A stretch of 64,000 bases of DNA from Caulobacter segnis (GTDB taxonomy: Bacteria; Pseudomonadota; Alphaproteobacteria; Caulobacterales; Caulobacteraceae): contig NZ_CP096040.1 of assembly GCF_023935105.1 (NCBI RefSeq), positions 2,542,001-2,606,000 of the forward strand, read 5' to 3'. A program made the position numbers and the translations under genes. The notes beneath the pieces were generated by a model. That model did not search any database. It saw nothing but the letters and a program-made list of their open reading frames with translations, and was not told the DNA's origin. Of the stretch, positions 41,120 to 50,452 are shown one piece after another (positions within the stretch are counted from its first letter, which is position 1; each line of letters starts with the position of its first letter).

Positions 41120-43354
41120 ATGCGTAAGACCACTCTCATGAGCGCGGCGTCGTTGTCGGCGTGCGCGATCGCCGCCGGCCTATCGCTGGGCGTCACCACC
41201 AGCGTCAGCGCCCAGACCGTCGCCACGCCGGTGACCGAGCTGGACGCCCTGATCGTCACGGCGACCAAGCGGAACGAGAGCGTGCGCGACGTCGCCATCC
41301 CGATCAGCGCGGTCAGCGGCGCCGACCTGCAGAAGGTCAACGCCAACAGCCTGGCCGACTATATCGTTCGCCTGCCGGGCGTGACCTTCAACGACTACCA
41401 GCCCGGCATCTCCGAGGTCGTGGTGCGCGGCATCGCGGCGACGACCTATCACGAGCAGGGCCAGACCACGACGGGCTACTACCTGAACGAAGTGGTGGTG
41501 GTGGAGCCGGGCTTCCCGATCGGCATCCCCGACGTCGACACCTTCGACCTTGATCGCGTCGAGGTGCTGCGTGGTCCGCAGGGCACGCTGTTCGGCTCCT
41601 CGACCCTGGGTGGTCTGGTCAACTACGTGGCCAAGATGGCCAACACCAGCCAATACCAGGCGGCGGCCTCGGGGCTGGTGGGGACGACCAAGAACGCCGG
41701 CCAGGCCAACTACGCCATCAAGGCGATGGTCAATATCCCGATCATCGAGGACAAGCTGGGTGTGCGACTGACCGGTCTTCAGCGCTTCGACGCCGGCTTC
41801 CTGGACAATCCGGGCACGAAGGAAGACGGGGTCAACGACTTCCGCACGCGCGGCCTGCGCGGCTCGCTGGTGTTCACCCCAGCCGAAGGGACCAAGCTGA
41901 CCTTCCTGTCGGCCTATCAGGACAGCCTGCTGGACGACCAGACCTACCTGTCGCACGATTACGTCCGCAACTCCGCGCGGGCCGAACCGCAGGAGACCGA
42001 TTTCTGGCTCAACAGCCTGCGCCTGGACCAGGACGTCGGCTTCGCGGACCTGACCCTGCTCGGCTCGACCAACCACAAGACCAACAGCACGACCTATTCC
42101 TACCCGTACGCCTACGTGACCGGCGTCACGACCGGTTCGGGTTCTGCCTACAGCCTCGGCGCGGCCAAGGCCGACATCGACACCTTCGAGGGGCGCCTGG
42201 CCTCCAAGGAGGACGACCGCCTGAAGTGGCTGATCGGCGCCAGCTACATGCGCGCCAAGAAGTCCAGCGCCGACCGCATCTATCAACCCGGCGCGGCCGC
42301 CTACATCACCGCCCACCCTGGCGACTTCGGCGGCTACAGCGGGTCGGTCCTGGCGCCCGGCGACGCGATCTACGGCTACATCTCCGACACCGTGAACAAG
42401 GACTTCGGGATCTTCGGCGAGGTGTCCTACAAGTTCAATCCGCAGTGGGAGATCACGGTCGGCGGCCGCTACTACGACACCAAGAACACGGCCACGATCA
42501 CCAACGCCGCCGGCAGCCTGGGTGCGGGCAGCTACTCGCCGACCGCCTCCACCTTCGGCACGTCGCAGAAGGAAGACGGCTTCACGCCGAAGGTGACCCT
42601 GGCCTTCAGGCCGCAGAAGGGCGTCATGGCCTACGCCACCTATTCGCGCGGCTTCCGCGTCGGCGGCCCGAACCCGAACGCGGCGATCCTGCCGGGCATC
42701 CCGACCAGCTATGGCAGCGACACGGTCGACAATTACGAGGCCGGCCTGAAGACCACGCTGCTGGAGAACCGCCTGTCCCTGGACATCTCGGTCTTCCATC
42801 TGAAGTGGAAGGACATCCAGGCCCGTCTGTTCACCGCCGCGCCGTACTTCTATTCGTACGTGACCAACGCCGGCTCGGCCAAGGTCGACGGCGTCGAGTT
42901 CGCTGGCCAGTTCAAGGTCAGCCAGCACATCACCTTCAGCAACAGCACGACCTATCAGGAGGCCAAGCTGACGACGATGCTGCCTGACAGCTTCGCGGTC
43001 GGCGGCGGCTACGCGGCCGGAACGACCCTGCCGGGTTCGTCCAAGTGGTCGACCTCGAACACCCTGTCGTTTGAGTTCCCCGAGGTCTCGCTACAGCCGA
43101 CCTTCGAGGTCGCCCACCGCTACCTCTCGAAGGCCCCTGTGGCGTTCGGCAATCCGAACACGCGCGGCGACTTCAACATCTTCGACCTGCGCGCCTCGAT
43201 CGCCCCGACCGACAAGGTGCGGGTGCTGGGTTTCGTCAACAACTTCACCAACGAGTACGGGATCCTCAATGCGCCCTTCACGGACCAGGCCGCTCCGGCC
43301 TATTCGATCGTGCGGCCGCGGACGGCGGGCGTTCGGGTGGACGTGACCTTCTAG
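41120..43354 (+). CDS. TonB-dependent outer-membrane receptor
   Basis: A 744-residue receptor from ATG 41120, preceded by AGGGGA. The signal peptide spans about residues 1-31 (ending SVSA). 'ELDALIVTATKRNESVRDVA' (40-59) is the TonB-box/plug start; 'FDLDRVEVLRGPQGTLFGSS' and 'TLGGLVNYVAKM' are plug motifs; the protein ends 'RPRTAGVRVDVTF'. The next gene starts 19 nt later and encodes an exported propeller-amidohydrolase, so the receptor probably delivers that enzyme's substrate (peptide-like or amide compound, inference). Confidence 0.92.
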   Translation: MRKTTLMSAASLSACAIAAGLSLGVTTSVSAQTVATPVTELDALIVTATKRNESVRDVAIPISAVSGADLQKVNANSLADYIVRLPGVTFNDYQPGISEVVVRGIAATTYHEQGQTTTGYYLNEVVVVEPGFPIGIPDVDTFDLDRVEVLRGPQGTLFGSSTLGGLVNYVAKMANTSQYQAAASGLVGTTKNAGQANYAIKAMVNIPIIEDKLGVRLTGLQRFDAGFLDNPGTKEDGVNDFRTRGLRGSLVFTPAEGTKLTFLSAYQDSLLDDQTYLSHDYVRNSARAEPQETDFWLNSLRLDQDVGFADLTLLGSTNHKTNSTTYSYPYAYVTGVTTGSGSAYSLGAAKADIDTFEGRLASKEDDRLKWLIGASYMRAKKSSADRIYQPGAAAYITAHPGDFGGYSGSVLAPGDAIYGYISDTVNKDFGIFGEVSYKFNPQWEITVGGRYYDTKNTATITNAAGSLGAGSYSPTASTFGTSQKEDGFTPKVTLAFRPQKGVMAYATYSRGFRVGGPNPNAAILPGIPTSYGSDTVDNYEAGLKTTLLENRLSLDISVFHLKWKDIQARLFTAAPYFYSYVTNAGSAKVDGVEFAGQFKVSQHITFSNSTTYQEAKLTTMLPDSFAVGGGYAAGTTLPGSSKWSTSNTLSFEFPEVSLQPTFEVAHRYLSKAPVAFGNPNTRGDFNIFDLRASIAPTDKVRVLGFVNNFTNEYGILNAPFTDQAAPAYSIVRPRTAGVRVDVTF

Positions 43355-43373
43355 AGGCCGAGTAGCGAGTAAC

Positions 43374-46300
43374 ATGCGGCGAACCCTTCAAGCCTCGCAA
43401 GCGGTTCGCCGCGCCCTTCTTCTGACGACGGCCATGCTCGCTGCAGCGGGAATGGGGACCCGGTCGTCAGCAGCGTCGCCGGCGCTCGGGCTCAGCCTGA
43501 CGCCGACGCGCACGCTGGATCTGTCGTTGAGCGAAGCGACCTGGATGCAGCCGGACGTTTCGCCCGACGGCAAGACGATCCTGTTCAACCTGCTGGGCGA
43601 CATCTACGCGCTCGACGCCAAAGGCGGTGAAGCGCGCCCGGTGCTGACCGGCCAAGCGTTCGAGACGGCGCCGGTCTTTTCGCCGGACGGCAAGTCGATC
43701 GCCTTCATCAGTGATCGGTCGGGCGTCACCAACCTGTGGGTCGCCGACGCCGACGGCTCCAATCCGCGCCAGATCAGCCGCGAGGACAAGCTCACCGTCT
43801 TCGCGACGCCCGTCTGGGCGCCCGGCGGCGCGGCCATCTACGTCTCGCGCATGAAGCACCCGGTGCTGGCCTTCGAGCTCTGGCGGTTTCCGTTGGACGG
43901 GACCGAGGGCAAGGTCGTGGTCAAGGCCCAGCCGAACGGTGAGGACTGGGACAACCGCGTCAACGCCATGGGCGCGGCGATCTCGGCCGATGGCCGCTAC
44001 GTCTACTATGCCCGCAAGACCGGCCACACCTGGACCGAGAAGGCGCCGCCCAACTGGTCGATCGCCCGGCGCGATCTCCAGACCGACGTCGAGGACGTGA
44101 TCATCCAGGGACAGGGCGGGGCGATGAGTCCGGCCCTGTCGCACGACGGCCGCTTCATCGCCTATGCCAGCCGCTGGCGGAACCAGACCGGCCTGCGCCT
44201 GCGCGAACTGGCGACCGGCGGCGACCGCTGGCTGGCCTTTCCGATCGACCACGACGGCCAGGAGCAGGGCTACTATGCCGGCCTGACGCCGCGCTTCACC
44301 TTCACCGCCGACGACAAGGCCTTGATCGCCAGCGTCGACGGCAAGTTGCGTCGCATCGAGATCGCCACCGGCGCGGCGACGCCGATCCCGTTCACGGTCC
44401 ACGCCAAGCTTGGCCTGGGGCCCCTGACCCGCGTCAGCCAGGTCGAGGAGACCGGCCCAGTCCGCGTCCGCCTGATTCAGGCTCCCAGCGTCTCGCCGGA
44501 CGGCAAACGCTTCGCGTTCACGGCCTTGGGCGGCCTGTATGTCCAGGACCTGAAACCGGGGAGCAAGCCGGACAAGGTAAAGGGGGCGCCGGACAAGGCG
44601 TTTCAGCCGCGTTGGTCGCCAGACGGCAAGGCGCTGGTCTTCGTCACCTGGGATCCCCGCGAGGGCGGCGCGATCTGGCGTGTCCCGGCGGCGGGCGGCA
44701 AGGCCGCGCGCCTGACCAACGACGGCGCCTTCTACACCGAGCCGACCTTCTCGCCGGACGGCGCGGTGGTCGTGGCCTTGAAGTCCAGCCAGTACGACCG
44801 CCTGCGCCGCGCCAGCGAGGCCTCGCCTGAATGGCCGACCGACATCGTGCGCCTGTCCTCGGCCGGCGGCGCCCAGCAGATGGTCGCCCACACGTCCTCC
44901 GCGCGCCTGCTGGCGTTCGGCGCCGACCCGGCGCGCGTGCGATTCTACTCGGGCGCCGGCGTCCAGTCTGTCGCCCTCGACGGAAGCGACGCCAAGCCGA
45001 AGGCCGAGTTCGTCGGCAAGGCCCGAGCCTGGTCGCAATATGTCGGCGTCCAGGTTCCGGCCGAGGAGATCAAGCTCAGCCCCGTCGGCGACAAGGCCCT
45101 CGTCCGCACGGCCTCGGAGCTCTATCTGGTCGACGTTCCGGCCGCCGCCGACGGCAAGACGCCCGAGGTCAATCTGGAGACGGCGACGTCCGGCTTCGTG
45201 AAGCTGACGAAGATCGGCGCGGACTTCTTCGACTGGGCCGACGGCGGCAAGTCGATCGTCTGGACGGTCGGCGCGACCCTGCGGAAGATCGCCTTGGCCG
45301 ACGTCGATCACGCCGCGCCCGGGGCCAGCGAGGCCAAGGCCCTGGCGGTCCGCGCGCCGGTCGAGGTTCCGCGCGACACGCCGGACGGTGTGATCGTCCT
45401 GCGGGGCGCTACGGTCGTCACCATGCGCGGCGACGAAGTGATCCAGAACGCCGACGTGGTCGTGTCCGGCGGCCGCATCGTCTCGGTCGGCAAGGCGGGC
45501 GCGACGCCACTGCCCAAGGGCGCGGTGGTCCGCGACGTCGCCGGCAGGGTGATCACCCCCGGCTTTATCGACGCCCACGCCCACTGGTTCGACATCCGCC
45601 GCCAGATCCAGGATCCGCAGCCCTGGTCGTTCCTGGTCAGCCTGTCGTTCGGAATCACCAGCAGCCTGGACCCGCAGACCTTCACCAACGACCAGTTCGT
45701 CTACCAGGACATGGCCGACGCCGGCGTGACGCTGGGGCCGCGCCTCTATTCGACCGGGCCAGGGGTGTTCACCGCCAGCCGGATCGACTCCGAAGTGGAG
45801 GCCGAGGACGTGCTCAAGCGCTATCGCGATGAGTACCGGACGCGGAACATCAAGTCGTACATGGTCGGCGACCGCGCCCAGCGGCAGTACATGGTCGAGG
45901 CCGCCAAGGCGCTGGGCATGATGCCGACCACCGAGGGCGCATCCGACCTGAACCTCAACCTGACCCACGCCCTGGACGGTTTCTCGGGCAACGAGCACGC
46001 TCTGCCGGTGTCGCCGTTGCGCGAGGACGTGGTGCAGCTGTTCGCCCAGTCGCGCACCAGTCTGGTGCCGACCCTGAACGTGCTCTACGGCGGCGAGCCG
46101 CCGCTGTTCGACCTGATCATCACCCGCCGGCCGCAGGACGAGCCGCGTCTGAAGCGCTTCATGCCGCCGGGCGTCATGGGCGCCAAGCTGGGCGACCGCC
46201 ATTGGACGCCGCCGGAGAACATGTCCTACGCCAGCTTCGCCAGGGACGCCCTGAAGATCCAGCGCGCCGGCGGCGTGGTGGGTCTGGGCAGCCACAGCGA

Positions 46301-46628
46301 GGTGCAGGGCTTGGGCTTCGCCTGGGAGATGCAGCTGTTCGCCTCGGGCGGAGCGACGCCGCTGGAGACGATCCGCGCGGCGACGATGGGCTCGGCCGAA
46401 GCCATCGGTCGGACCCACGACATCGGCAGCCTGGAGCCCGGCAAGTTCGCCGACCTCTTGATCTTCGACGCCGACCCGCTGGCCGACATCGCCAATGTCG
46501 AGAAACTGGGCCAGGTGATGAAGAACGGCCGGCTCTATGACGCCGCGACCTTGGATGAGGTCTGGCCGGTCAACCGTTCGCTGCCGGCGCAATGGTTCGC
46601 CGACGAGGCGCCGCCGAGCGCGAAGTAG
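43374..46628 (+). CDS. Exported propeller-amidohydrolase fusion protein
   Basis: A 1084-residue fusion. After a signal peptide (about residues 1-34, ending SSAA) comes a TolB/WD40-like propeller of about 620 residues with repeated 'SPDGK' strands ('VSPDGKTILFNLLGDIYALD', 'FSPDGKSIAFISDRSGVTNL'), then an amidohydrolase_1-type domain beginning 'GVIVLRGATVVTMRGDEVIQ' with metal-binding His735 and His737 in GFIDAHAHWF. C-terminal 'IGSLEPGKFADLLIFDADP' is characteristic. Such TolB-amidohydrolase fusions resemble imidazolonepropionase-like hydrolases and are common next to TonB receptors; they may act on peptides or cyclic amides. Co-transcribed with the receptor (19-nt spacing). Confidence 0.87.
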   Translation: MRRTLQASQAVRRALLLTTAMLAAAGMGTRSSAASPALGLSLTPTRTLDLSLSEATWMQPDVSPDGKTILFNLLGDIYALDAKGGEARPVLTGQAFETAPVFSPDGKSIAFISDRSGVTNLWVADADGSNPRQISREDKLTVFATPVWAPGGAAIYVSRMKHPVLAFELWRFPLDGTEGKVVVKAQPNGEDWDNRVNAMGAAISADGRYVYYARKTGHTWTEKAPPNWSIARRDLQTDVEDVIIQGQGGAMSPALSHDGRFIAYASRWRNQTGLRLRELATGGDRWLAFPIDHDGQEQGYYAGLTPRFTFTADDKALIASVDGKLRRIEIATGAATPIPFTVHAKLGLGPLTRVSQVEETGPVRVRLIQAPSVSPDGKRFAFTALGGLYVQDLKPGSKPDKVKGAPDKAFQPRWSPDGKALVFVTWDPREGGAIWRVPAAGGKAARLTNDGAFYTEPTFSPDGAVVVALKSSQYDRLRRASEASPEWPTDIVRLSSAGGAQQMVAHTSSARLLAFGADPARVRFYSGAGVQSVALDGSDAKPKAEFVGKARAWSQYVGVQVPAEEIKLSPVGDKALVRTASELYLVDVPAAADGKTPEVNLETATSGFVKLTKIGADFFDWADGGKSIVWTVGATLRKIALADVDHAAPGASEAKALAVRAPVEVPRDTPDGVIVLRGATVVTMRGDEVIQNADVVVSGGRIVSVGKAGATPLPKGAVVRDVAGRVITPGFIDAHAHWFDIRRQIQDPQPWSFLVSLSFGITSSLDPQTFTNDQFVYQDMADAGVTLGPRLYSTGPGVFTASRIDSEVEAEDVLKRYRDEYRTRNIKSYMVGDRAQRQYMVEAAKALGMMPTTEGASDLNLNLTHALDGFSGNEHALPVSPLREDVVQLFAQSRTSLVPTLNVLYGGEPPLFDLIITRRPQDEPRLKRFMPPGVMGAKLGDRHWTPPENMSYASFARDALKIQRAGGVVGLGSHSEVQGLGFAWEMQLFASGGATPLETIRAATMGSAEAIGRTHDIGSLEPGKFADLLIFDADPLADIANVEKLGQVMKNGRLYDAATLDEVWPVNRSLPAQWFADEAPPSAK

Positions 46629-47147
46629 CTATCCAGCCGGGGTCAGCGAGATGTCGACCATGATCTCGGCCGAGATCGCCTCCAGTGCGGTCTGGACGGC
46701 GTCGGCCTTGAGGTGGGCCGGCAGGCGCAGAACCGCGTCCATGTGGAATAGCGGCGCCCCGGAGTGGGGTTCGACGCTGAGGTGGGTCTCGAAGGCCTCG
46801 ATATTGGCGTCTAGGCCGCTGAGGGTTCCCGTCACCTGGTGGACGATGCCAGGCCGATCCTGGCCGACCAGGCTCAAGCGCACGGTGTCACCGGTCGTGT
46901 CCGCCGTCTCGACCGTGGGCGCGATCCGCACTTCCAGGCCCTGGGCGTCCACCTCGGCGACGGCCGCGTGCAGGCGGTCGACGTCGCCGGCCTCCACCTC
47001 GACCAGCACCGAGCCGACATAGAGGCCGCCCAGCCGGCTGAGATGGCTTTCCAGCCAGTTGCCGCCGGCCGACAGCACCGCGCGCGCCAAGGCCTGTGTC
47101 AGGCCGGGTCGGTCGCTTCCGATAACGCTCAGGATCATGATCGCCAT
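46629..47147 (-). CDS. Tandem ACT-domain protein, GcvR-like
   Basis: A 172-residue protein made of two ACT domains, the first beginning 'ILSVIGSDRPGLTQALARAV' and the second 'VRLSLVGQDRPGIVHQVTGT'. This layout is that of GcvR, the glycine-cleavage regulator, and related amino-acid sensors. It has no DNA-binding domain, so it would act through a partner, plausibly the YheO/DauR-like regulator encoded 46 nt upstream on the same strand. ATG 47147 is my chosen start; a TTG at 47183 is an alternative. It is convergent with, and abuts, the amidohydrolase-fusion gene. Confidence 0.85.
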   Translation of the reverse strand: MAIMILSVIGSDRPGLTQALARAVLSAGGNWLESHLSRLGGLYVGSVLVEVEAGDVDRLHAAVAEVDAQGLEVRIAPTVETADTTGDTVRLSLVGQDRPGIVHQVTGTLSGLDANIEAFETHLSVEPHSGAPLFHMDAVLRLPAHLKADAVQTALEAISAEIMVDISLTPAG

Positions 47148-47193
47148 GGGCGCGAACGAGCCATGCTCGCCGCCGCCCGTCAATGCCCCGTGG

Positions 47194-47889
47194 TCAGGAC
47201 CGCTTGGCGCCGATCTCGTCGAGATAGTTGTAGATGGTGAACTTGGTGACCCCCAGGCGCGCGGCCACGCGCTCGACCGAGCCCCGGATCACGAACAGGC
47301 CGCGTTCGTGCATGATCGAGACGGCGGTCTTCTTCTCGGCCTTGGACATGCGCTCGACCGGCACGCCGGCGCCATCGAGGGCCGTAACGATGATCTCCTC
47401 GATCAGGTCCTCGATATTGGTCTCGGCGCGAGGGGCGGGCAGGGGCGGCAGCACGGTCGGGATCAACGCGCCCTGGATGTCGCGCTGGAGGCGTTCTATC
47501 GCGCCGATGTCGACGTTCACGCACAGGGCGGCGGCCGGCACGCCGTCGGCGTCGAACATCACCACCGATGAAGACCGGAGCGACCGTCCGTCGCTGGCCT
47601 TGGACGTATAGTTCGCGACGACGCGCACCTCGTTGGGATGGGCGGCGGCCTTGCTGGCCACAAGGGTGTCGAAAGCCTTGTCCTCGGCGGGGCCGGCGAT
47701 GATCGCCGAGCCTACGTGGCGACCGCTGACGTGGCCGTTTATGATCTCGATGATCGAGGACTCGGGCTGCCGCAGATTGTGAACCACCACCTCGGTGTGC
47801 TGGTTCACGGCGCACTCCAGCGCCTTGGCCACGCCTTGGAGGACGCCCAGCAGGGCCTGTTCGTCATGCACGGCGGTTGAATCTTTCAT
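47194..47889 (-). CDS. YheO/DauR-like PAS-HTH transcriptional regulator
   Basis: A 231-residue regulator. The N-terminal YheO-type PAS domain (about 10-120) has 'CAVNQHTEVVVHNLRQPESS' and 'ASDGRSLRSSSVVMFDADGV'; the C-terminal HTH_22 domain (about 175-231) has 'RMSKAEKKTAVSIMHERGLF' and 'ERVAARLGVTKFTIYNYLDE'. DauR, the characterised relative, represses D-arginine catabolism genes in Pseudomonas. Two dyads TCAACRAAAYGTTGA lie in the 284-nt gap between it and the divergent receptor operon, one close to its own start, pointing to autoregulation and control of that operon by a (D-)amino acid signal (inference). Confidence 0.87.
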   Translation of the reverse strand: MKDSTAVHDEQALLGVLQGVAKALECAVNQHTEVVVHNLRQPESSIIEIINGHVSGRHVGSAIIAGPAEDKAFDTLVASKAAAHPNEVRVVANYTSKASDGRSLRSSSVVMFDADGVPAAALCVNVDIGAIERLQRDIQGALIPTVLPPLPAPRAETNIEDLIEEIIVTALDGAGVPVERMSKAEKKTAVSIMHERGLFVIRGSVERVAARLGVTKFTIYNYLDEIGAKRS

Positions 47890-47923
47890 GCGAGCGTGTG
47901 GTCGAGGCGCCTAGCGCTGTCTT

Positions 47924-47938
47924 TCAACGAAACGTTGA
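47924..47938. promoter_or_regulatory. Operator candidate TCAACGAAACGTTGA, copy 1
   Basis: Perfect 6-bp arms TCAACG / CGTTGA around AAA, 35 nt upstream of the regulator ATG (47889, minus strand). The same dyad with one symmetric base change recurs at 48070. Confidence 0.7.
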
Positions 47939-48069
47939 TATTCAAACCTTGGTGTGGGGTTAACACGATCGTCGACGTTCGTCGATCGCCGGTGAATTGC
48001 TCGCGACTTGGTCGCTAGTGACCGGATTCTCAGCGAAAAATGGCCGACATCAAAGCTTTGTCTTGGTGG

Positions 48070-48084
48070 TCAACAAAATGTTGA
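48070..48084. promoter_or_regulatory. Operator candidate TCAACAAAATGTTGA, copy 2
   Basis: Perfect 6-bp arms TCAACA / TGTTGA around AAA, 90 nt upstream of the receptor ATG at 48174. It differs from the copy at 47924 only by a compensating G/C to A/T change in each arm; centres are 146 bp apart. Confidence 0.7.
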
Positions 48085-48173
48085 ATCTGTCTTCGTTCTG
48101 TTGCAAGGCTCTGGCGAACATTGGTCTCGGGGAGGCGGCGTCCGCGCCATCCTCCACGCCTAGGGGGATTGTG

Positions 48174-50450
48174 ATGCGCAACGGTTTGAAGGTTCTGCTG
48201 CTGGCGGGTTCGGGTGGCGCGTGCCTGTTGGCCGCCTCGGCGGTTCAGGCTCAGGACGCCGCGAGCGACCAGACGACGATGAGCGAGATCGTCGTCACCG
48301 CCCAGAAGAAGTCCGAGCGCCTGCTGGATGTGCCGGTGTCGGTGGCGGCGGTGACTGGCGACACCTTGGTGCGGCAGAACCTCGTGCAGCTGCGGGACTT
48401 CTACAATCGCGTCCCGGGTATTTCGCTGACCGGCGGCGGAACCGAGCAGCGCGCCAGCAATGTCGCCATTCGCGGCGTCACCACCGGCGGCGGCACGGCC
48501 GCCACCGTCGCCTTCGTCGTCGATGACGTGCCGCTGACGTCCGGCGCGGCGTCGGCCCAGTCGCCGCTCGTCGACATCGATCCGTCCGACCTGCAGCGCA
48601 TCGAAGTTCTGCGCGGCCCGCAGGGGACGCTGTACGGCGCCTCCAGCCTGGGCGGGCTGGTGAAGTATGTCACCACGTCTCCCAACACCGAGGAGTTCAG
48701 CGGTCGCGTCGAAATTGGCGGCAACAACATCGCCGGCGGCGGTCAAGGTTATTCGTTGCGGGGCGCGGTGAACGTGCCCGTGGTCAAGGACAAGCTGGCG
48801 CTTCGTGTCAGCGCCTTCGACCGCCGCGATCCGGCCTATCTCGACAACATCAACGCCACCGCCCAGGGTGTGGACGTCAACAAGAACCGCGTGAAGGGCG
48901 GGCGGGCCGTGGTCCTGTTCAAGCCGACCGAGACCTTCTCCATCGACGCGTCGGCCGTGCGCCAGCGCGCGAAGTTCTTCGGCAGCCCCAGCATCCGCGT
49001 CTGTCCGTCGTGCGGCACTGGCGCATTCACGGGCCCGGTGGACTTCACGCCGTACTTCGGCGATCTGACGCTGAATATCGCGCCGACCAAGCGCGACGTC
49101 AGTCTCGACCTCTATCAGGCGCGCGCTAATGTGGATCTCGGCTTCGCCGACCTCACCGCGATCAGCGCCTGGAACAAGGTTCGCTCCAAGTCCGACCTCG
49201 ATCAGACCAATGCGTTCCGCTTCTTGCTGTCGCCGTTCTCGGCCGCGGGCGGTTCCGTCTCGCTGATCAACGCCGACCGGACCAAGAAATTCAGCCAGGA
49301 AATCCGCCTGGCCTCGAAGTCCGACGGGCCGCTGGAATGGCTGGTCGGCGGCTTCTACACGGACGAGAAGATTTCCGTCGACCAGACGCTGATCGTCCAT
49401 TCGGCGGGCGGTGGCGGAGCGACGACCGCCTACAACTCGGTCGGGCCCGCGTCGCTGAAGGAAAAGGCAATCTTCGCCGACGCCACCTATCACTTCACGC
49501 CGAAGTTCGACCTGCAGGTCGGCGCGCGATACTCGTCCAACGATCAGGACGGCCGGTCCACGACCACGATCGCCAAGCCCGCCGAGCGGTTCTTTGGTCC
49601 GACCAGCAGCGTCGACCAGTCCAAGTCCTCGGACGATGCGATCACGTGGCTGTTCACGCCTAGCTACAAGATCTCGCCGGACACGATGGCCTATCTGCGG
49701 GTCGCCACCGGTTATCGCCCGGGCGGTCCCAACAGCGCCGGGATCGGCAGTGTCCCGCTGTCGTTCGGTTCCGACACCGTGACCAGCTACGAGGTCGGTC
49801 TGAAGGGCGTGGTCCCGAACCTGCGGTTCACCTACGAGGCGGCGCTTTTCCAGATCGACTGGGACGATATCCAGCTCCTGACGACCGACACGCTCTCGCA
49901 GCTGACCTATTACACCAACGGCTCGACCGCCCGCAGCCGCGGCGCGGAGTTCTCCGGGCGCTGGTCGCCGGTTCGCGGCTTCGTGTTCGAAGGCGCCATG
50001 ACCTATCTCGACGCCAAGCTGACCGATGGCCTGCGTCCGCCGGCGGGCGCGTCGCCGATCTACGGGGCCAAGGGCGATCGTCTGCCGGGCTCGGCCAAGA
50101 TCTCGGGCAGCCTGTCGGCGGACTATGATTGGTCCGTCGGGGGCGGATTCTCGGGCTTCGTCGGCGCCAGCCTGGCCTATGTCGGGAGTCGCTATGGCGA
50201 CTTCGCCAACATCCTGCCGACCGCGACCGCCAACGAGGCCTATGGGCCCCGCGTGAAGCTGCCGTCCTATACGACGGTCGATCTTCGCGCCGGCGTGCGC
50301 AACGAGGACTGGACCCTGGTGGCCTATCTCAAGAACGTCGGCGACAAGCGAGGTGTCCTGGAGGCCAATACGCGTGGCGGCACCAGCCCGCCCACGGCCG
50401 TCTTCCTGCAGCCGCGCACCGTGGGTGTCTCCGTGTCCCGCAGCTTCTAG
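48174..50450 (+). CDS. TonB-dependent outer-membrane receptor
   Basis: A 758-residue receptor. ATG 48174 follows AGGGGG and gives the signal peptide (residues 1-26, ending SAVQA). 'MSEIVVTAQKKSERLLDVPV' (36-55) is the TonB-box/plug opening; 'SDLQRIEVLRGPQGTLYGAS' and 'SLGGLVKYVTTSPNTEEF' are plug motifs; C-terminus 'QPRTVGVSVSRSF'. It heads a tight operon: the next gene begins 2 nt after its stop. The operon's peptidases and amino acid enzyme suggest a peptide or amino-acid polymer as ligand (inference). Confidence 0.92.
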   Translation: MRNGLKVLLLAGSGGACLLAASAVQAQDAASDQTTMSEIVVTAQKKSERLLDVPVSVAAVTGDTLVRQNLVQLRDFYNRVPGISLTGGGTEQRASNVAIRGVTTGGGTAATVAFVVDDVPLTSGAASAQSPLVDIDPSDLQRIEVLRGPQGTLYGASSLGGLVKYVTTSPNTEEFSGRVEIGGNNIAGGGQGYSLRGAVNVPVVKDKLALRVSAFDRRDPAYLDNINATAQGVDVNKNRVKGGRAVVLFKPTETFSIDASAVRQRAKFFGSPSIRVCPSCGTGAFTGPVDFTPYFGDLTLNIAPTKRDVSLDLYQARANVDLGFADLTAISAWNKVRSKSDLDQTNAFRFLLSPFSAAGGSVSLINADRTKKFSQEIRLASKSDGPLEWLVGGFYTDEKISVDQTLIVHSAGGGGATTAYNSVGPASLKEKAIFADATYHFTPKFDLQVGARYSSNDQDGRSTTTIAKPAERFFGPTSSVDQSKSSDDAITWLFTPSYKISPDTMAYLRVATGYRPGGPNSAGIGSVPLSFGSDTVTSYEVGLKGVVPNLRFTYEAALFQIDWDDIQLLTTDTLSQLTYYTNGSTARSRGAEFSGRWSPVRGFVFEGAMTYLDAKLTDGLRPPAGASPIYGAKGDRLPGSAKISGSLSADYDWSVGGGFSGFVGASLAYVGSRYGDFANILPTATANEAYGPRVKLPSYTTVDLRAGVRNEDWTLVAYLKNVGDKRGVLEANTRGGTSPPTAVFLQPRTVGVSVSRSF

Positions 50451-50452
50451 GC

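Noticed and set aside
43467..46592. Very long open frame antisense to the propeller-amidohydrolase gene
   Set aside because: Composition (Arg/Gly/Val/Asp rich, no domain motif) is that of a mirror frame of high-GC coding DNA; the sense strand encodes a clear two-domain enzyme. The same applies to the long antisense frames at 3148-5106, 11025-12935, 14135-16042 and 57469-59691.
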